From contig PUQB01000005.1 in NCBI GenBank assembly GCA_003024785.1, positions 973,217 through 1,037,216 on the forward strand: 64,000 nucleotides of DNA, written 5' to 3'. Shown one piece after another: positions 1 to 11,812 of the stretch. A model generated the notes under the pieces. The model did no database searches and was not told where the DNA came from. It saw nothing but the letters and a program-made list of their open reading frames with translations. The translations under genes were made by a program, and so were the position numbers. Each line of letters opens with the position of its first letter. Positions within the stretch are counted from its first letter, which is position 1. Source of the DNA: Selaginella tamariscina. Its lineage: Eukaryota; Streptophyta; Lycopodiopsida; Selaginellales; Selaginellaceae.

Positions 1-284
1 GGGCTTCTGCTAATGAGCTTAGGTTGTTCAACCCCTGGATTCCAAGGAGAACACTCCCCTAGCCAAGTGTGCCAAAGCACACCTAGTTACAAGACCTAAC
101 CTCCCTTGAGTGGATGCCCAAGGCTTAGCACCCTAGTGCAAGCACAAGCATGCCTGTTGGCTAGAGTATCCAACCCCTTGGTGATAAACCCATGACACAA
201 CCCCAAAGGGCATGACGTCTAGCCCAGTGTCACATCTCCATGTGACACTGCCTTCCATGATGTGGGCTATCATGCCAAAGCCCT
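1..284. other. Unassigned repeat-like sequence at window edge
   Basis: I see no convincing coding sequence here. The text has the same style as the repeat copy that follows (short phrases such as tgccaac and aaccct recur), so it is probably part of the same older repeat, cut by the window edge. Confidence 0.3.
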
Positions 285-940
285 TAAATTCAAGAGTTGC
301 ACTAAGTACCACAAACGTGGCTCCTAAATGCCAACTCTAGAACCCTTTAGTGAACCCTCAGGAACCATCTGGCATCTAGAAGTTAGGGCAGCACAACAGA
401 GGGTTGTGCCTTGACGACACAAGCTAGAGCTTGCACCGGGAGAAGAGTAACGAGCTCAGTCATGAACCCAAGAACCCTCACTCCTACATACTCTACCTTA
501 TTTATGTGACGGAGCCCCCCCCCCCCCCCCCCCCCCTTTTCTTGTATGTGTAAGTGGGCTGCCAACCCCTTAGTTAATGAGATGAGTTTGCACACTAACA
601 CCTACCCCTAAACCCTAACCAAGGGGGGTGGGGGTTTTAAGGCGTGGGTTAGGGCAACCCTAGGGCTAGGTCAGTCCTAGGGGTGTTCCTAACCCTATTT
701 AACATGCCAAACTCATCTTAACTAGGACGTCAAAATTGAGGTGGGTTTTCTAGAAGGTAAGTGCTACCTTCGCTTAGAGTTTCTCGCGACATCTAAAGAT
801 AGCCGGTCGGACTACCCCTAAACACCTAAGTGCACTAAGCGAGGCTATTTTTCACTACATCTAGGGTCCGTCAACATAGTACAGTAGGTAACAACAGTCA
901 ACGTCCAAAGTAAAGGGTAGAGTCATAGTAAAAACTATGA
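285..940. repeat. Older repeat, copy A, with poly-C tract
   Basis: This block matches a second copy that is split around the LTR retrotransposon (1,735-2,182 plus 8,337-8,855). Shared landmarks in order are a gtggctcc/gtggcttg stretch with tgccaac, a gcacaac(a/g)gagggtt stretch, cctaccttatttatgtgacgga followed by a C run, gtaacaacagtca, and a terminal hairpin gtcatag-taaaaa-ctatgac at 912-931. There is no long reading frame. It could be an LTR or a non-coding transposon; I cannot name the family. Confidence 0.6.
515..536. repeat. Poly-C tract (22 C)
   Basis: A run of 22 C lies after tgacggag. The second copy of the repeat has an 18-C run at the same place (8,428-8,445). The length is likely unreliable in sequencing. 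Confidence 0.9.
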
Positions 941-1082
941 CACTAAAGAATATTCTTTCTTTAAACATATTTTATTCTAAAGAATATTTTCTTAATATTA
1001 AAAAATGTTAATTAAATAACTAAAATTGCTAATTATTAAGAAATGGGACTATATACATGCCCATTTTAGTTACAACATGCAT
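940..1082. repeat. Solo terminal fragment of the large DNA transposon
   Basis: This stretch closely matches the right end of the inner transposon (about 35,895-36,038): the same repeated gaatattc motifs, then gctaattattaagaaatgggact, ending in ttttagttacaac(a)tgcat, which is the terminal inverted repeat. Nothing of the element interior follows, so it is a solo end fragment. Confidence 0.7.
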
Positions 1083-1496
1083 ATATTAGCCGAAGTAGGA
1101 AGGAACAGGACAAATGCAGTGAGGACATTGCAGGATTTAAGGTGGGAAATAGTATTAGAAGTTAAAAATATAGCATGTAGAAAAACTACATACATAGAAT
1201 TTTCTTTAAAGTAAAGGAAATAACTCATAGGAAAGGAGTAATAAAAAAATCATGTGTACATGAAAAATCCTATAATGACAAGAAGAATCCTATAGAAACA
1301 AGAAGCAAATCGTTATGATGGTTGGTAAAGCAAGAGAGAAATAAGTTTTTACACTTGTTATTTCTTTATATTCATTTTAGTAATGCAAATGCATAATTAT
1401 GATATATTATTTAATAATATATGTTCTTATCTTGTGAGCAAAATAGCTTGTGAATGCTCTCACATGGCAATATTGACTTTAAAGATGAGATAAGTG

Positions 1497-1564
<68 letters not shown>

Positions 1565-1734
1565 ATTATAAAGACAAAATCCTGAAATGTTTTTTATATT
1601 ATGTGAACAGTTGTCATAGTTTTTACTATGACTTTTTTTTATTTTAGAGGTTGATTGTTGTTAGTTACTAAATTATGTTGATAAGCCCTAAGTGTAGAAG
1701 AAACATGCTCACTTAATTTGTCAAAGTTTTTACC
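1083..1734. other. Non-coding AT-rich stretch
   Basis: No gene is visible. It contains the AT/GA microsatellite listed separately and a second gtcatag-tttttac-ctatgac type hairpin near 1,613-1,632, inverted relative to the one at 912-931. Confidence 0.5.
1498..1561. repeat. (AT)n then (GA)n microsatellite
   Basis: About ten AT units run directly into about twenty-one GA units. Confidence 0.95.
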
Positions 1735-2182
1735 TGGTGTCACAAAGGTGGCTTGCCAGGTGCCAACCCTAGAATCCCCTCTTCGAAAACCCCATGGAAT
1801 TTGGTAAAATAACCCGTATTAGGAACTCAAGCCCTAGGAACTCAAACCCCTAGCTGACTAAGTCCACGAACGAGACTCACCTTGAGAATCAGGATACACT
1901 AATTAGTTGAGCTTTAGGTGTTGTTCCTAGCTTGGCGTGGTTGAGGCAGCCGAAGCAAGGCCTCAACCACTAGTTTTGCGGAACGTGAACTCGGGCAATG
2001 CCTTTTGAGCTTGCGAGCAGGTTTTTGAACCAAGGAATATGACTAACTCCTTGGAAGTGACGTGCCCCTATCTCAAAGGCAAGATCCTACCAACGATAAG
2101 GATAGTCTAACCCTAGGGTGGGTTGTACCCCTGTCGTGTGGAAGTTTGGGCGGCACAACGGAGGGTTGCACCTTGACAACAC
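1735..2182. repeat. Older repeat, copy B, left part
   Basis: This is similar to copy A (285-940): a gtggcttg / gtgccaaccctagaat stretch and, at its right edge, gcacaacggagggttg then ccttgacaacac. The sequence stops where the LTR retrotransposon begins and resumes at 8,337, which shows that the retrotransposon inserted into this repeat. Confidence 0.6.
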
Positions 2183-2758
2183 TGTCAAGCCACGATCCAG
2201 AAACTAGGAAGAAAGCAGGATTCCAAGAACAAGAAGGCTTGACTCAGGAATAGGACAGGGGGCAGGACAGGAACTAGGAACTCAAGAGCAAGATCAGGCG
2301 CAGGACAGGATCCAGGAACAAGACAGGAACATGATAGGATTCAAGAGCCAGACAGGAAGGCACAAGACAGGATCCAAGAACAAGACAGGAGCAGGACAGG
2401 ATTCAGGAGCGAGACAAGAAAAGAGCAAGAAGCAAGGAACAAGACAAGACAAGATTGATCGTAGTAAGACTGGTGTTGATAGTAATTGATTGTACAACAA
2501 TTAGGTCGGAGCTTTTATGCTCACAACTACAAGAGCTAATCTAGGCATGAGTGCTAAAAGTGGTTGCATGCATGTAAAGTGGCTGCATGCATGCAGAGGC
2601 TAAGATGAGTCCACATGTCCCTTATCCTCTAAGCATATCATGTGGTATATCCTGTAGGAATATCCTGTGACCGTATCCTGTATATGAAATCCTTGTAGGA
2701 ATATCCTGCAACCCATATCATGTATCCGGAATCCTACATCCTATATTCGGTCGTGACA
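2183..2758 (-). repeat. LTR (3' LTR of the minus-strand retrotransposon)
   Basis: It is 576 bp and aligns end to end with 7,742-8,331, with scattered substitutions and small indels. It contains many short imperfect aggacagga / caggaacaag repeats and atatcctgt repeats. Confidence 0.92.
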
Positions 2759-2766
2759 GCACCTCC

Positions 2767-5700
2767 TCCTTAAAGACGAGTTCCACGAGTCTTGGGACCT
2801 GGTTTAGCAGGATAATGTCGATGGAAGGTAGCAACTTTGGAAGAAGCATGGAGTAAGTTGAATCCAGGTTCCCAAGTGCAATCCGTAGGCAAATAACCTT
2901 TCCAATCCACCAAGTATTGGATGGCAGCGATGAAGATAAGAATCAAGGATGGTTGCAACTTCATACTCAGGTTCATTGTTAATGACCATAGGAGGGGGAG
3001 GAGAAGAAGCACGACCGAGAAGAGAAGAAGGATGATACGGCTCCAACAAGGAGGTGTGAAACACAAGATGAAGTTTCATCATAGATGGTAACTTGAGTCG
3101 AAAGGCTACAGGATTGACCTCCACCACAATCTTGTAAGGGCCCAATCATTAAAAATCCAACTTAGAAGAAGGCCTGTTGGTGTGAATATGTCGACGAAGA
3201 AGCCACACGAGATCACCAATCTTGTATGCAGGTGCCGGTTGACGGTGAACATTAACATGATGTTTGTATTGTTCTTGTGCCTACTGAAGATGAACCCGGA
3301 GATCATCATGTACCTGACGAAGATGCTGGAGATGATCCTGTACTACAGGAGCGGAAGAAGGAAAACCGGGAGGAGCAAAGTCAAAACGTGGATGGTGGCC
3401 TGTAAAAGTAAAGAAAGGTGTCTGTCCTGTAGATGTGTAAACGGAGTTGTTGTAGGCAAACTCTGCCATTGGAAGAAGGTTCAACTAATTGTCCTGCTGG
3501 TAACTGATGAAGCAACAAAGATACTATTCCAAGGTCTGAATTGTGTGTTCGGACTGCCCATCAGTTTGCGGATGATATCCTGAAGAAAGATCCGCTTTAA
3601 CCTGTAGACTCCGAAGAAGCTCTTGTCAAAACTTGGACATGAATTGTGGACCTCGATCGGAAACAATGCTCTCATAAAGACCACGATGTTGGAACACTTC
3701 ACGGATCACCAACTCATCAGTTGTCTGACCTGTAGTTGTCTTGTTGCAGGGTAGGAAATGAGCATGCTTAATGAAACGGTTAACCACCACAAAACTGCAT
3801 TGAATCCACGAGAAGGAAGAAGATTTGTGAGGAAATCCATAGAAATGGATCTCCAAGGAGCAGAAGGAACAGGAAGAGGACGAAGAAGACCAAAGGGTGC
3901 ATGATGAGGCATCTTTGACCTGTTACAAGTGTCACAGCTCCGTACAAACCTTTCCACAAAACCTCGCAACCCAGGCCACCAATAGTTGCGAGTCACCAAC
4001 TCCACTGTCTTGGCCACACCAAAATGTCCTGTAGCCGGGGTATCATAACAATCTTATACCACACGAGTCCTGGACATAAACGTACAGGAGACCTTCCCGG
4101 TACAGGAGTCCATCCTATATGGCAAACAACTTGTAGTTTAAACGGGAACTGGAGGAAGAGGAACTTGCAATGTCAGGATGAATGTGTGAGAACACATTCT
4201 TTGCCAAGTCGTCTGTAGCCAACTGCGAACGGATGTCCTATAAGAGTGTTGAATTTGCTGGAGCCTGATGAACCTGTAGTGCCGCAAGCCGAAAACGATC
4301 AGGACCCAACAACACTTGTCTTTGACAGTCATATGCAGGATCGCCCGGGATCGGTGCAGGTAAGAGCGCCTAGACAATGCATCTGCCTTACCATTCCGAA
4401 AACCGGGCCTGTAGACGATGACGAAATCAAAATGTGATAGGAACTTAGCCCACCTAGCCTGTCGCCGACTGAGAACTCGAGCCGTTTGAAAATACTCTAG
4501 GTTCTTGTGATCCGTAAGAACTTGTACAGGATGTGCAGCACCTTCCAGGAAATGCCGCCACTGCTCGAACGAATCCACAATGGCCTTAAGTTCCTTGTCA
4601 TGAATCTCGTAATTGATCTCTACCGAGAGGAACTTACGAGAGTGAAAAGCTACAGGATGAAGCAACTTGTCTTCTCCAACTTGTGATAGGATGGATCCTA
4701 CTGCAAAATCCGAGCATCTGCTTCAACGAAAAAGGACGAGAAGGGTCAGGATGTGCTAAAATCGGAGCTGTCGTGAAGGCATCCTTGAGTGTTGCGAATG
4801 CATGTTTCACCTTGTCGGACCAAGAGAAAACCCTTGTGCGTTTAGTGAGTTCCGTGAGTGGAAGTACACGCTTGGAGAAGTCCTGTATGAAACCGCATGT
4901 AGAAATTTGCAAAGCCAAGAAAACATTGTCCATCTCGTACAGACTTGGGCCTCTCCCACTCCATAATGGTCTTCATCTTGTGCATGTCCATGGAAACGCC
5001 AATAGGTGAGACGATGTAGCCCAAGAACTCCACATAATCCCTATTGAAAAAACACTTCCAACTTCGCGTACAAGCCATGCCGCGAAGCCACTGTAGAACT
5101 AATTGTACATGCTTGTCATATGCCGCTTGGTTTGAGAAAATCAAAATGTCGTCGAGCTAGATCACCACAACTAGTCCAAGAAGTCACAAAAGATGTGTTC
5201 ACCACGTATTGGTAAGGCCGAAAGGCATCACCGTGTACTCGAAGTGTCCATACCTTGTATGAAAGGCAGTCTTTCACTCATCGCCTGGACAAATCCGTAC
5301 AAGGTTGTAGCCCTCGTAAGTTAATCTTCGTAAAAACCTTTACCCTCGCAGCCGATCGAGAAGTTCCAGGATCAATGGCAATGGGTACCGATTCCGAATG
5401 GTGATTCATTCAAACCCCTGTAGTCCACAACCAAACGTAAACTCCCATCCTTCTTCTTGAAAAGAAGATAGGCGCTCCTGCAGGGGACTTTGAGTGATGA
5501 ATGAAGTTGGATGCCAAGTTGTCCTTGATGTACTAACGAAGAACCTCCAACTCTGTGGGTGATAATGCATAAATCGGTCCAAACGGTGGAGTCTTTTCTT
5601 TCGCAAGATCAATAGGACAGTCGTAGGACCTGTGAACAGGAAGAACTGCAGCCTTGTGCTTGTCAAAAACGTCCTTAAAGGCATGATACTTGGATGGTAG

Positions 5701-6416
5701 GGAAGAAGTAGGAGAAGGAGAAGGAGTAGGAGAAGGAGTAGGAGAAGGAGATTGAAAAACAGGAGTTGGATGCAGGAAGATAGAAGAAGGACGTAGGAGT
5801 TACTTGAAAGGCAAAAAGGTGGAAAGGAGCAGGATCAGTGGCGAGTTCATGCATGGTAGTGGTAAGAACTCGAAGAGGAGAAGGAGGGAGCTATGACTGA
5901 AAAAGAGGAAGGATCTTGGGGGTGGAACAAAAGCAGAGTAACAGAAAGAGGCAGGATTGGAAAAAACCTGTGTGGATGTTAACGAGTGTACATGATTGAA
6001 AGAATCATGTACAGGAGTCCTTGGTTGCACAGGAGTGGAGAAAGCCTAACGAATGTGCTAACGAGTGGAGCTTGTTGAGGAGGAACCTTCGACACTAATA
6101 CAGGATTGGAAGAACCTTGTACAGGAAAACGCAAACTTACAGGAGTGGAGAGAACATGCGGATGTGCTGAGGAATTGACATGAGGTGAATCCTGTCGAGG
6201 AGGAGTCTTCAACACTAGTATAGGAACAGGCACGGTCAATCCTGTAGCTTGTACTGCCTCAGATACTAAGGATATCCTACACACAAGAAGGTACAAGATT
6301 GATCTAGCTGACGGAGAGGAAAACATGAGCGTCCTAGACCTCCAGTCAATCTGCGGATTTGCAACAACGAACCATGGCATGCCAAAAATGATGGGAGTCG
6401 ACCGAGTCTTGATCAA
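2767..6416 (-). pseudogene. Ty3/gypsy pol polyprotein, broken
   Basis: Read from high to low coordinates on the minus strand, the fragments are: the end of an aspartic protease (IIFGMPWFV..NPQIDWR), reverse transcriptase pieces (around 5,700-4,950; VEFLGYIVS), RNase H ([21 protein letters not shown] and [10 protein letters not shown]; about 4,665-4,350), the integrase zinc and catalytic regions (RNYWWPGL, CDTCNRSK, AEFAYNNSV; about 4,020-3,280), and a C-terminal chromodomain (VDWKGYLPTDCTWEP; about 2,960-2,880). The chromodomain places it among chromoviruses. The frame changes many times and stops are frequent, so no functional product is expected. Some shifts may be sequence errors. Confidence 0.88.
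5701..5752. repeat. GGAGAA/GGAGTA simple repeat
   Basis: Tandem ggagaa / ggagta units lie inside the retrotransposon, in the low-conservation stretch between protease and reverse transcriptase. Confidence 0.8.
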
Positions 6417-6629
6417 GTTGAAGGAATTGAACAGTTGAATGTGCCATGACTGCAGGAGAGAGGTTCAGTAGCATGGGTAACCGCGCTAGAAGCAATCAGA
6501 CGCCCATCGGCCACCTCTACAGGAACTCATGCTTCAACTTTATGAAGCATGCATTTGCACTAATGTATAACAGGGCAAACTCCTTGAGCTCTCAATTATT
6601 AAAATGAATGTGTACAGGAAACTTGAGTG

Positions 6630-7660
6630 ATGGAATTGTATGAGCAGCACCAATGGAGCCTGCACCTATGTCCAACTTCGCGGCTCCTAGACGAAGTGGA
6701 CATTGAAGTTTTCCGACTGAACCCCAGCTTCAACTTCACGCATCTTCAACTTCCTGGCTTTAAATAGACATTTTGCCACCTGTGTCCTGCTTCACCATAA
6801 TACAAGCATAGGTTCTACAACGGCGACGTTGCTTCTTAGCAGCGGAAAGAGAGCCACGCTTGGATTTCAACCTCCATAGAAACTACTCCAGAAGGTGGTG
6901 CAGGAACATGTACACAACTACAGGATTGGTTTGCAAGAACTGCTGACGAGATCTTTCCTGACGACGCTCGACAAACGGTTGTTGCAACGAAGCTTGTTGC
7001 ATGATCTCCGCTAATTTTGGAAATCTGGTAACGTAAGAAGAAGGTCCTTCACGTCATCCCTCAACCCAAAACGAAAGTGTTCGATCAATGTAGTCTCGTC
7101 CCATGGAATGTTCGTGCAAAGTTGCTGAAATTCAGATGCATAAACGGAAGCTGGTCGGGATCCTTGAGTGAGCTTTCGTAATTTCGTGCATGCGGAACGG
7201 TACTTGTCAAGATCCCAAAGCAGGCTTCAAAGGCAGCCACAAAACCTTCAAAGTCTTCCATCAATGGGTCGTCACGCTCCAGCAAGGGGGCAACCCAAGC
7301 CCGTGGAGATCCACTTAGTAAGGATGCCAAAAGGTCAACCTTTTGTGCATTAGTCAAGTAGCGGCGTGGTTGCATGCGGATCAAGAGCCGGATCTGATTC
7401 AAGAAACTTGAAAATCAGCACAATTGCCACTGAACTTTTCTGGCATGCTGATCTTCGGCTCCGAAGAAAGGTTCGATGAAGAAGGAACCCGATGCCTGAG
7501 AGAGAGCTTGCGCAGCGCCTTGGAGGATGCATCAGCAGCTGCATGTGCCGCATTGGTGGAACCTTGCAGATCGAGACCACTTGGCGCAAATGGCTAGCTC
7601 ATGAAGCAACATTTGGTGCTCGCGTTGAAAGTGCTCAAAATCAGCCATGATCTATGAAAG
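6630..7660 (-). pseudogene. Ty3/gypsy gag, broken
   Basis: Minus-strand fragments read LLASLLSGSPRAWVAPLLER, then FVAAFEACFG and DQLPFMHLNFSNFARTF, typical of the plant gypsy capsid (retrotrans_gag) region. The start lies near 7,650, just inside the upper LTR. The zinc-knuckle region near 6,800 is degraded here but clearer in the second copy (10,674-11,812). It is frameshifted. Confidence 0.75.
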
Positions 7661-7741
7661 AAAAAGGAGGAAACGAAGGAAAAGATTCAAGGAAAAAAAG
7701 TAGCTAGGAAACGGAGAGCTATGAAAGTAGTTCTATCAAAC

Positions 7742-8331
7742 TGTCAAGCCACGATCCAGGAACCAGGAAGAAAGTAGGATTCCAAGAACAAGAAGGCTTG
7801 ACTCAGGAATAGGACAGGGGGCAGGACAGGAACTAAGAACTCAGGAGCAAGATCAGGCGTAGGACAGGGATCCAGACAAGAACAGGATAGGAACAGGATA
7901 GGATCCGGGAGCAAGACAGGAAGGCAGGACAGGATCCAGAACAAGACAGGAGCAGGATAGGATCCAGGAGCAAGACAAGGAGAGAGCAGAAGCAAGGAAC
8001 AAGACAAGAACAAGACAAGAATTGATCGTAGTAAGACTGGTGTTGATAGTAACTGATTGTACAACAATTAGGTCGGAGCTTTTATGCTCACAACTCCAAG
8101 AGCTAATCTAGGCATGAGTGCTAAAAGTGGTTGCATGCATGTAAGTGGCTGCATGCATGCAGAGGCTAAGATGAGTCCACATGTCCCCCTCTAGGCATAT
8201 CCTGTGGTATATCCTGTAGGAATATCCTGCGACCGTATCCTATATCCGGAATCCTGTAGGAATATCTGTAGGAATATCTTGCAACCCATATCCTGTATCC
8301 GGAATCTTGCATCTTGTATCGGGTCGTGACA
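7742..8331 (-). repeat. LTR (5' LTR of the minus-strand retrotransposon)
   Basis: It is 590 bp, the partner of 2,183-2,758, and is followed by the AACAC duplication. The two LTRs differ at a number of sites, so the insertion is not very recent. Confidence 0.92.
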
Positions 8332-8336
8332 AACAC

Positions 8337-8855
8337 AAGCTTAGCTTACACTAGTATGAGGTTAACGAGCTCTCTTTTGAACCTAGGAAGCCTCACTACA
8401 TATACTCTACCTTATTTATGTGACGGACCCCCCCCCCCCCCCCCCAGTTTACTTAAGTGAGTAAGTAGGCTGGCACGGAAATGCCAACCCTTAGAGAAAA
8501 TGGTTGTCCTAACCTAATCCTAAACCTAACCCCTAAAGGGGGGGGTTTGGTTAGGGCAACCCTAGGGTTAGGTCAACCCTAGGGGTGTCCCTAACCCTTA
8601 TTTTGACAAGCTATAATTTGCGAAGAACCCTAACATGGAACGTCAAAACGGGGGAGGGTTCTCTAAATGGAAGTGCTAGCTTTGGCTAGAGTTTCTTGCA
8701 AATACCTAACGACACCCGGCCGAACCACTACATACCCAAGTGCACTATGCGGGCTTGTTTCTTCTACATCTAAGGTTCGTCACATAATCCAGCAGGTAAC
8801 AACAGTCAAACCCCAAAGTAAAGGGTTGAGTCATAATAAAAACTATGACATAATT
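8337..8855. repeat. Older repeat, copy B, right part
   Basis: This continues the repeat interrupted by the retrotransposon: ctctaccttatttatgtgacgga with an 18-C run, cctagggttaggtcaaccctaggg, gtaacaacagtcaaa, and a terminal hairpin gtcataataaaaactatgac at 8,829-8,848. It matches 435-935. Confidence 0.65.
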
Positions 8856-10673
8856 CACTTGAATATCTACTAATAGTATGGTTGGGTGTCATTAGGTACT
8901 CTAGGAATTGGTATCATAAGTTTTTACTATGACTACAATGATCTTTGCACACTTGAAACTTTCATGTGTTAACAATTTGTTTATAGCACACACTTTTGCC
9001 TTCACTAAGTATTAGTTATAGGTCTAAGGGTATGACTTACCTTTAGGGATTAGTGGTGGGTCATGGTACCTCTTTCTTGGATGAGGGTGATTCCTCAAAG
9101 GATAAATAATGATGCCTTAACTTTGTTACGCGAGTATGTGTGAGGCATGTCTCCTTAGTGAGGTTATAGCATGACCTTGTTGAGGTCTCCTAGGGCATGA
9201 TCCTAAAGTCTACTCGAGTTATCCTCTAGGGTTTGGGGAATAATAATTTTAAAGGACTAGGATAGAATCGTAAGTCTTCACCTAAAATAGACTCTTGAGG
9301 TCGTCTTCAAAGATTTAACATTACTCACACTTGGTGTTAATGTTATATGGTCACTTGACAATCACGTTTTGTCACAGTTAGCTCTTCGAGTTAAAACTTT
9401 AACAATTACCCCCAAATATGTAAGGTTTAACTTAAACCATGGTTTAAACCACCAAATAAACCATGGTGGTTTAAATTAACAAATTCTAAATCAATTTATG
9501 TAATGATTTTTTAATCATTTAAAATTAAATTAAATATATAAATTTAATTATATTTTTTAATTTTATGAATACCTTTTCAATTTATTCATTATATAAATTA
9601 TTAATATATCTATTTATAATAGAAAATTAGGGTTTACTATTTATGAATAGTAAAAACCATAGTCTAAGCGAAAAATGTTAATTCACACTCGAAAACACAT
9701 TCAAGTATCCCAAGTGACACAACTCTCCAAAGAGGACTCACCCTCCACGTCTCAACCTTAACATCCAGGGAAGCATGTCGCTCTTGAGGAGGAATCACCC
9801 TCTAAACACAACAAGTATCCCAAGGAACACTACTCTTCCAAGAAGGAATCATTCTCCATGTGTGAGGTTACTGCGATTCAAAGTCACATTTGAGTTTAAG
9901 CATCAAGTCCAAGTCATGGCACATAACCCAGCCAATATAGTGCCAAGTCATGGCCCACAATCAAGTCACCTCAGACCAAACCTTGGACCCCTATAGAAGT
10001 TTGAGTTAGGTTCATTGTTTTAAATTTCACATCTTTTAACAATGATACTTCATTTTTTTTAAGAATTAATCATTTTATTCACCATCTATTTTACTAAAAG
10101 ACCCATTAATAATACCACATTTGTATGGACAAGTGTTTTTATGTAAGTCATAGAAAAGACCATATAAGCACATTAAACATAACTATACAAAAACTGATAT
10201 TAAATAATGTGACTTTTATGTTAAAAAATCATATAGAAATAAACATAGTAATTGTTATGATGTAGAAAGAATGAATATGGGGTCACAAGAGTTTAATACA
10301 ATTGGAGATTATGGAATTGAGATTAACTAATATATCTTAAATAATTAAAAAATAAAATCAAATGTAATACTATTGTATATAATTAATGAATGAAATCAAT
10401 ATATCATACCACTTGACTAAGAAATTTTATATAATAAGTTTACTCAATGTGCATGTTTAATGTCACATTAACGATTAACTTCAATTCTATTTGCCACTCA
10501 ACAAACTAACCACCCTAAATCGCTCCTCAACATTTCATTTAAATTATATTCAATGGTTATATTAAAATTCTAAATCTTATTTCAACAGCCATATTAAAAT
10601 CTTAAATCATATTTAATAGTCACTAATGTGCATCTTAACACTCATTAATGGTCATCCTAAATTATAAACCTTA
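8856..10673. other. AT-rich non-coding stretch
   Basis: No gene is visible on either strand. There is another copy of the tttttactatgac half hairpin near 8,914-8,933 and two diverged copies of an about 85-bp phrase (aagtatcccaag...ccaagaggaatcaccct) between about 9,700 and 9,870. The rest is low-complexity AT-rich sequence. Confidence 0.5.
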
Positions 10674-11812
10674 ATCTGCGGATTTGCAACAACATGAACC
10701 ATGGCATGCCCAAAATGATGGGAGTTGACCGAGTCTTTGATCAAGTTGAAGGAAATTAAACAGTTGAATGTGCCATGACTGCAGAGAGAGGTTCAGTAGC
10801 ATGACTTGGTGGGATCGTTTGGAGTTGGTAACTGCGCCAGAAGAAATCAGACACTCATCGGCCACATTGCATTTGCACCAGTGTCTAACAGGGCAAACTC
10901 CTTGAGCTCTCGATTATTAAGATGAATGTGTACAGGAAACTTGAGTGATGTAATGGTATGAGCAGCACCAATGGAGCCTGCACCTACGTCCAACTTCGCG
11001 GCTCCTTAGACGAAGTGGACATTGAAGTTTTCCGACTGAACTTCAGCTTCAACTTCACGCGTCTTGAACTTCTTGGCTTTAATAGGACATTCTGCCACCT
11101 TGTGTCTGCTCCACCACAATACAAGCATAGGTTCTCACTGCGGCGACGTTGCTTCTCAGCAGTGGAAAGGGGGCCACGCTTGGATTTCTCAACCTCCATA
11201 GGAACTACTCCAGAAGGTGGTGCAGGAACATGTACCACAGCTACAGAATTGGTTTGCAAGAATTGTTGACGGGATCTTTCCTGACGATGCTCGAACAAAC
11301 GGTTGTCGTAACGAACAGTTTGTTGCATGATCTCTACTAATGTTTGGGCATCCGCGTGACGGTAACGTAAGAAGAAGGTCCTTCACGTCATCCCTCAACC
11401 CAAAACGAAAGTGTTTGATCAATGCAGTCTCATCCCATGGAATGTTCGTGCAAAGTTGCTGAAATTCGGATGCATAGATGGATGGAAGCTGGTCGAGATC
11501 CTTGAGTGAGCTTTCGTAACTTCGTGCATGCAGAACGGTACTTATCAGGATCTCCAAAGTAGGCTTCAAAGGCAACCACGAAACCTTTAAAGTCTTCATC
11601 AATGGGTTGTCACGCTCTAGCAAGGGGCAACCCAAGCCCGTGGAGACCACTTAGTAAGGATGCCAAAAGGCTAACCTTTTGTGCATTAGTCGAGTAGGGC
11701 GTGGTTGCATGCGAATCAAGAGCCGGATCTGATTCAGGAAACCTTGGAACGATTGCCACTGAACAATATGATCCGCATGGCATCTTAAGGGCAATAGAGG
11801 TCGAGATCCAAA
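10674..11812 (-). pseudogene. Partial gag/protease copy of the same Ty3/gypsy family
   Basis: This matches 6,350-7,440 almost throughout (for example the phrases ccatggcatgcc and caaagttgctgaaattc). It keeps a clearer gag zinc-knuckle start (NLCLYCGGA) and the capsid phrase LPSIYASEFQQLCTNIP. No LTR is attached on either side, so it is a fragment. It is frameshifted. Confidence 0.85.

Larger units (their letters stand above)
2183..8331 (-). mobile_element. Full-length Ty3/gypsy chromovirus-type LTR retrotransposon
   Basis: Two LTRs (2,183-2,758 and 7,742-8,331) begin with TG and end with CA. The five bases before the left LTR (2,178-2,182) and after the right LTR (8,332-8,336) are both AACAC, a perfect target-site duplication. 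Next to the lower LTR, on the minus strand, is a purine-rich polypurine-tract-like stretch, aaggaggaggtgc. The internal order on the minus strand is gag, protease, reverse transcriptase, RNase H, integrase, chromodomain, the Ty3/gypsy order. All frames carry stops and shifts, so this copy looks inactive. I do not recognise a standard initiator-Met primer-binding site beside the upper LTR. Confidence 0.92.

Noticed and set aside
9775..9996. Open frame beginning MSLLRRNHPLN
   Set aside because: It overlaps an imperfect tandem repeat in AT-rich sequence and has no recognisable domain.
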